A stretch of DNA of 64,000 bases. It comes from Cycas panzhihuaensis. Lineage: Eukaryota > Cycadophyta. The notes under the pieces are model-generated. The model did no database searches, was not told where the DNA came from, and saw only the letters and a program-made list of their open reading frames with translations. The DNA is taken from contig CM041465.1 of NCBI GenBank assembly GCA_023213395.1, positions 139,011,741-139,075,740 of the forward strand, given 5' to 3'. Shown here piece after piece: positions 58,690 to 64,000 of the stretch (positions are counted from its first letter, which is position 1; each line of letters opens with the position of its first letter). The translations under genes and the position numbers were made by a program.

Positions 58690-59235
58690 ATAAACGAAGA
58701 GGTAAAACAGTTGCAGCCCAGGTAGTGAATAATTATAACTAAAAAGATAAAGCAATTGCAACCTAGGATGCAAAGTAATTGCAACTTGAGACATAGAAAG
58801 TTGCAACTGAGGGAGTAAAATAGTTTCAATATAAGACATAGAAGGATGCAACTAATAAAGTAAAAAGATTATAACTAGAAGATTAAAAGATACAAGAAAA
58901 GTAAAGAATCACAACTAGGTACAACCAAGAAATTAAAGGATTATAATGAAGCATAACTGAAAAAAGTAAAGAATTGTAACCAGGTGCAACTGAGAAAGTA
59001 AAGAATCATAACAGAGAAAGTAAAGGATTATAGCCAAGTGCAATTGAGAAAAGTAAAGGATTGTAACCAAGTTCAACTAAGAAAATTTAAGGATTGTAAC
59101 TAGGTACAACTAGGAAGAATAAATAGTGCAAATAGGCATAATTGAGAAAAGAAAAAGATCGTAACCAGATGTAATCGAGAACAAAAAAAGATTATAAGTA
59201 GCTATAACCAAGAATAACACCAAGTATAATTAAAT
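58690..59235. repeat. Degenerate purine-rich minisatellite, unit about 32-36 bp
   Basis: Repeated units of the form AAAGTAAAGGATTGTAACCA followed by AGTGCAACTGAG, at least a dozen, with substitutions and length changes. They are clearest at 58915-59110. Not found beside the other copia LTRs in the window. Confidence 0.8.
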
Positions 59236-59377
59236 AGCAGAAGATTGTTATAAAAAATTATACGAAATAGAAGATGATCACATCAATTAAGAAATAGTCA
59301 AATCAGAAAGTAAAATAGTAAAAAGTAGAAATAAAGTGAGGTACAAGTGAAGGAAGGATAGATCTGGGGAATAAATC

Positions 59378-59658
59378 ACTCATGCACACAATGGTAATGG
59401 AGAATGGAAAAATGATGAAACAAGATATGAGAGCAAAGCTTAGAGGTGAGAATGAATAATAACTCCCTTCTTAAGATTTTACCTTTTATTATTGAGGGTG
59501 AGTATTAGGGTTAGGATTTTCCTACCAAATGACATGAACCCAAAATTACAACCAAATGCATATAAAGCATATTTCACTAAGATACTAATACTAATACTAT
59601 ATCCTAAGGTCACTTAATTAATCTACACAAATGACCTTGATGTATTAATCTCTTTTAA
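59378..59658 (-). repeat. copia-3 3' LTR (minus strand)
   Basis: The reverse complement matches the copia-1 LTR at 5600-5890: the TTAATACATCAAGGTCATTT start, GGGTTCATGTCATTTGG, CCTAACCCTAATACTCACCC and CATTGTGTGCATGAGTGATTTATTCC. The polypurine tract, read as CCCCCCCTTAA on +, lies at 59659-59668. Confidence 0.75.
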
Positions 59659-59668
59659 TCCCCCCCTT

Positions 59669-62146
59669 AATGGTGAAAGGTCATTTTAAGAAAATCTATT
59701 CTATGAGGTCTTCATTTAAGCCTCATTATTACATTGAAATTCTAAATAACATTTTTGTAGATAAACCCTCATGGGAAATAAAAACCTACAGAATTTCTAA
59801 GATCTATAGCCCCTTTTATAAATTAAAATGGCTAAGGTGGCTCTTGATATAGCTTGATAGCCAAGTAGCTTAAATGTGCAGCTCGATCTACTGAGTCTCT
59901 ATATACTGTTTGGTCATTCCCTATGTCCTTTTGGGTTTTCAAAGGTTCTAATTTTTTAAAATTAGTACAACCCTTATCCTTTTGTGTCTACATGGAGTTT
60001 TCACAAATAAGATAAAGTAGAGACTTAATCTTATTCTTCTACACCCATAAGGGATTTTCACAAATAGAATAAAGTATGATGATCCTATTGCTATCTTCTT
60101 TGATCAGTCGAAGATGGAGGCCCTAAGGATGAACTGCCTTTAGAACTGTTCAAACTTCACCGTTTATAGTAGTTTAGTGAAGGTATCAGCCACTTAATCT
60201 ATTGTGGAGCAGTATTCCAATTGAATTCTGTTACTATAAACTAGTTCTCTAATACTGTCAACTTTTGTATTTATATGTTTGGTACGATCATGAAATACAA
60301 GATTTTTTGCTATGTGGATTACTGGTTGATTATCCACACAAAGGCTAAGAAGACTTGTTTGGGTGATATTTATTGTTTCTAATAATTTTATAAGCTATAT
60401 CATCTCCTTGCTAGTCTTAGAAGTAGTAATGTATTCAGCTTTTATAGTTGAATAAGCAACTATCTTCTATTGTTTGGATCTCCATGATATTGGTGTCGTT
60501 CCAAGAAACATTAAATACCCAGATGTAGATCTTCCTATATCTTTATCTCCTACAAAGTAAAAAGATTAAATTCATTATTAGGTTCATACAACAGACTTAA
60601 TTTGTTGGTTGTCTTTAGGTATTTTAACACTTAAACTACAACCTGCCAGTGATTCTACATAGGATTTATCATGAATCATATAACAATATTGATAAAGTAT
60701 ATAATGTCTGGCCTTGTATTGATAGTGTAGATGAGACTACCTACAAGTTTCCTGTAGAGTATTGTGTCTATCTCTCTAATATCATTATCAACTAAGAGTT
60801 CAGTATTAGGATCCATAGGTAAAGCTACTGGTCGAGCATTTTCTAACAGAAATTTGGTTAGAAGATCGTTGATGTATTTTTCTTGGGAGAGGAAATTTTT
60901 TTTATTCTTTTATGTTACTTCAATTCCCAAGTACTATTTCATCAAATTGAGGTCAAATAATTCAAATATTTTTCTAAGGTCCTTTTTCAGCTAGCTTATT
61001 ACTTGTTCACTATTACTCATTACTAGCATGTCATCCACAAAGATTATGAGATAAGTGACTTTGTTCTTTTGGCACTTGATGAACATCATTACATCAATAT
61101 CTTGGTAGTCACAAATCTCATATCTAAGTTACCTCATTCTTTTAGACAACTTGGTAAACCAAGCACAAGGGGCTTGTTTAAGGTCATACACAGACTTTCT
61201 GAGTTTGTAAACCTTATGCTCTTGACCTTTGATCTTGTATCCTTCTGGTTGAGCCATGTAAACTTCTTTTTCAAGATCCCCATTGAGAAACATAGTCTTA
61301 ATATTAAGTTGATGGATTTTCTAGCCCTATTAAGTAGCTAAGGCCATAAGAGTTCTAATTGTAGCTTACTTGGTTGTAGATGTAAAGACTTAGTGTAACC
61401 GATACCTTCTCTTTATGTGAATCCTTTAGCTACCAACCTCACCCTATATTTTTTAAAGGTGTCATCTGATCTATATTTGTTTTTGAACACCCATTTATTT
61501 TGAACTATCTTTCTACCAAGAGGTAGATCAATGAGCTCCTATGTACTATTTTATATAAGATATTAGTATTCTTCATTCATTGCATTTCTCTAAATTGTAT
61601 GTTTTATAACGTTCTAGTATGAGAGGGGCTCTTCATTAAGAGTAATGTGTAGTTTTGTTAGTTTAAGCTTAGTATATAATGATTCATGTCTTGCTCTATG
61701 GGCACTTCGAGTGCTAATTTTGCCCACCTTATCTAGTCGTATGCCCTTATTGAGTTGGCAGGTTTTACAAGATCCTCGAGTTGGGAATGAGGTCCTCATT
61801 TCCTCAACTTCTTAGTTCTCATCTTGTTCATTAAAATGATCATTTTATGAGAAGGATATTGATGCACTTAAGGAAGATGGTCTTTCTACCACTATTTTAC
61901 CTTTATCAATTGAATGTAGAGAGGATGATTCTTCTATAATAACTTTGTCTTTATCAACTCTGTTATTTTCAAAGGATGGTACTAAATGTGCACTCATCGG
62001 TTCAGAGTCGCAACTTATATCCTATGAGGCTCTACTATCAACTTCTAATATTTAGAGTAATTTATATGTGCCCCCCCTCCCAAATTTTAGAATATGAACA
62101 TCATACTTAATAACATCATTGTAGTGATATGAGGGCATTTTAGAGT
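59669..62146 (-). pseudogene. copia-3 linker, reverse transcriptase and RNase H (minus strand)
   Basis: Same family as copia-1, opposite strand. From the window's right side: the YDVHILKFG end of integrase, the Ser-rich linker, TSFPTRGSCKTCQLNKGIRLDKVGKISTRSAHRARHESLY-like block (61799-61680), RT blocks, VDDMLVMSNS at about 61035 (both Asp kept, unlike copia-1), KYYLGIEV, SQEKYINDLLTKF, GSLIYTINTRPDIIYSI, and RNase H blocks down to about 60110, then 3' UTR. Gag, protease and most of integrase are cut off at 62147 by LTR D. Many stops. Confidence 0.85.
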
Positions 62147-64000
62147 CTGTTTCCCAGCTACCGGGAATGGATACGGATAGGTCGACTCAGGTAAGCTCAG
62201 GTATGCTTCTCCCTTTCACTTGCACTATTTCATTGGAAAGGTTGACAGAAGTGTTGCCTCGTTGCATGACTGCTTGCTTCATTTACATGACTACTTTGCA
62301 TTTGTTGCCTGTTCATGCTGCTTATCGTATTGTGAGCCTATGACGACCCAGCGGGACCTACCTTTCTGTAAGGTAGGCATCCCCATGGCATTATACGACC
62401 CTCTGCGTAGTCTCCATACTGCCTCAAGCCCCTTTTTGGTCCGTATGATCTGTTTATGCCTCGACCTTGAGCTCTTAGCACCTCGTTCTGGGATCTTTGC
62501 CTATTGATGTTCACTGGCCTCTGTCCACGTGTATCTTGGACTGTCTCAGCCACCTAGATAGGAGGGCTAGCTCCTCCCAAGCCTGCCACATCTAAACAAG
62601 TGCCTCCTTTCAGTCGTCCGTTGGATTCTCTCCTGCAAACCCTTGTAGGGGCCTTCTTCCTCACTGTTAGCAGGCCTAGATCTGTCATAAATCCTCCCAA
62701 CAAGTCTCACAAACCCTTTTCTTCCAGTTTTATGGTAAGTTCCCCTTATTTTGGACCTATTTCTTGTCTTATTTGCCTGTTTCCTTTAGGTTTTACCATT
62801 GTAAAGTTATTTTTCTGTTATATTTGGCTTGTTGTCTCTTGGTTCCACCTTTCTCTCCACTGATTTTCTTCAAGGGAGCAGCGAGAGAAGAGTCCCAAGG
62901 TTGGGTGAAGAGAGTAAGATGGGGCAGCCCCCCTTTTCAGTCCTTCTCTCCAAGGGTAATCCCTTCCCACCTTCTCTTCTCTTACTCCATGCTCTTCTTA
63001 AGATTATTTGGGGAGATTGAGCCCTAGGCCAATGCTGGATTATTAGCGTATGCAACCCCTTGCTGCGCTGATTCCAGGCCTGCTCGCCTCTTGTTTGGAC
63101 CCCCGTAGTGTCCCTTGTATTGTTGGATACCCCTTGACATTATTAACAAGGGTTTGTGCACCGGATTGCTGCCCATAGTAACTCCGTGTCCTACATACTT
63201 CCCCAATGCCTTATTGCTCTTTGCTTGGTACCTCTTGGCTATCCTTAGTGACCCTTACCATTACTTTGTTGTGCTTGTGGGTTGTGTGAAGAACCCAGCA
63301 GAGGGTTAGCCATCTTGAGGCTTTCCTTACTTCATCTTTGCTTGATGTTTAGCATTGTTTGAGAGAGGGTTTTTAGAGCTTATTGTAACAACTGTTTCCT
63401 TCTAACACTCTAACATAAATAGCACTTATATATACTTGCATATACATAGTTTATCTCTTGCAACCCCTTCATGGAAGGGATTAGTCCGTGCATGTGCAGG
63501 TTGTCGTGGTGCTCTTGCAAAGGTGTAAAGCACTTGGGTCTGGGTAAGGTCCCTTATTTTGCTCTTTGCTTTTGCTCCTTTCCTTTCGCTTTCTTTTCAA
63601 TAAGGGGAAGGTACGGGAGCCCCACCATCTGTGGATTAGCGAGGATGTACGTTGTGCGTGGGTGAGGTCTTCTATCGGCTGCTACATCTTCTGAGTACGT
63701 ACTTCTCCCTTTTGCTCTTGTTTTCCTTTCGTACTTTTATTTGAGATCTACGTGTTAGTTAAGTAGGTTACACATAAAAGTGAAAGGGGAAACACTATCT
63801 TTTATTTACGATTGTATGTTTGCACATTGTACATTTGACCCTCATAGGAAAAGGACCTATAGGAAACCTACCCTTTCCTTTTCCTTTGCTTACAAAGCCT
63901 AGCTTGCCCTTTTGGTTCATCCACACTTGGCATTGTTTGTTTACACACGTGACACATATCCCCATTTCCTTTCTTATCTTTCTTTTCGAATCATTAGGAG
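62147..64000 (+). repeat. LTR D: gypsy-C-type LTR, runs off the window
   Basis: It starts TGTTTCCCAGCTACCGGGAATGG inside copia-3 and follows the gypsy-C LTR. Relative to C5 it lacks about 480 bp (equivalent to 41745-42225), joined near 62596, which removes the region holding the GGTATAAGTATTC box. AGAGGGTTAGCCATCTTGAGG (63300) and GGGGAAGGTACGGGAGCCCC (about 63603) are kept. Whether a full element or a solo LTR follows cannot be seen. Confidence 0.88.

Noticed and set aside
58690-59235. CRISPR-like array
   Set aside because: Units vary in length and sequence, there are no unique spacers of constant size, and the context is plant nuclear DNA. It is a degenerate minisatellite.

Overview
This is repeat-only nuclear DNA from a seed plant, probably a large, retrotransposon-rich genome. 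I find no host gene, rRNA or tRNA. Evidence for a plant: plant-type Ty1/copia and Ty3/gypsy polyproteins, a Tat/Ogre-like gypsy architecture with a second, archaeal-type RNase H, plant mobile domain (PMD) coding sequence, LTRs of about 3 kb, and multi-level nesting. Species cannot be told from the sequence. Nearly every coding region is broken by stops and frameshifts, many of the C-to-T type (CAA/CAG to TAA/TAG, TGG to TAG) expected of methylated, silenced elements.

Layout. 1-5926: copia-1 on +, with gag, protease, integrase, RT, RNase H and 3' LTR. 5927-7122: copia-2, a second copy of the same 3' end plus LTR, holding a 212-bp SINE-like insertion. 7150-7793: an antisense copia-type gag from another element. 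8590-41308: an old Tat-like gypsy element, gypsy-B, cut apart by younger insertions. These are gypsy-A (11227-28168, 16.9 kb, perfect 5-bp target duplication GACCC) and a very long TA microsatellite (32587-39593) that is itself split by the non-autonomous LTR element F (33265-38985). 41309-58290: gypsy-C, a 17-kb relative of A, apparently sitting in the 3' end of B. 58291-59235: unassigned sequence and a purine-rich minisatellite. 59378-62146: copia-3, same family as copia-1 but on the minus strand. 62147-64000: another gypsy LTR (D), running off the window.

The most interesting system is the module shared by gypsy-A, -B and -C between integrase and 3' LTR. On the antisense strand it holds a PMD gene with an 8-codon first exon, a PMD exon, a Gly/Glu/Pro/Ser-rich linker and a coiled-coil-like last exon. 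In A and C both introns are preserved, with GT-AG ends and branch points at conserved places. A TATA box lies upstream in C, and a TATA-like site in B. Divergently from this gene, on the sense strand, lies a separate archaeal-type RNase H. A short imperfect direct repeat brackets the module. Introns can persist in a retroelement only if they are not removed from the genomic RNA, and antisense placement does exactly that.

A second shared oddity is the integrase. All three gypsy copies carry Lys where the catalytic Glu of the D,D-35-E triad should be. Together with several nonsense codons shared by A and C, this suggests they were copied from an already defective, trans-mobilised master. No alignments, identities or searches were run; homologies were judged by eye.
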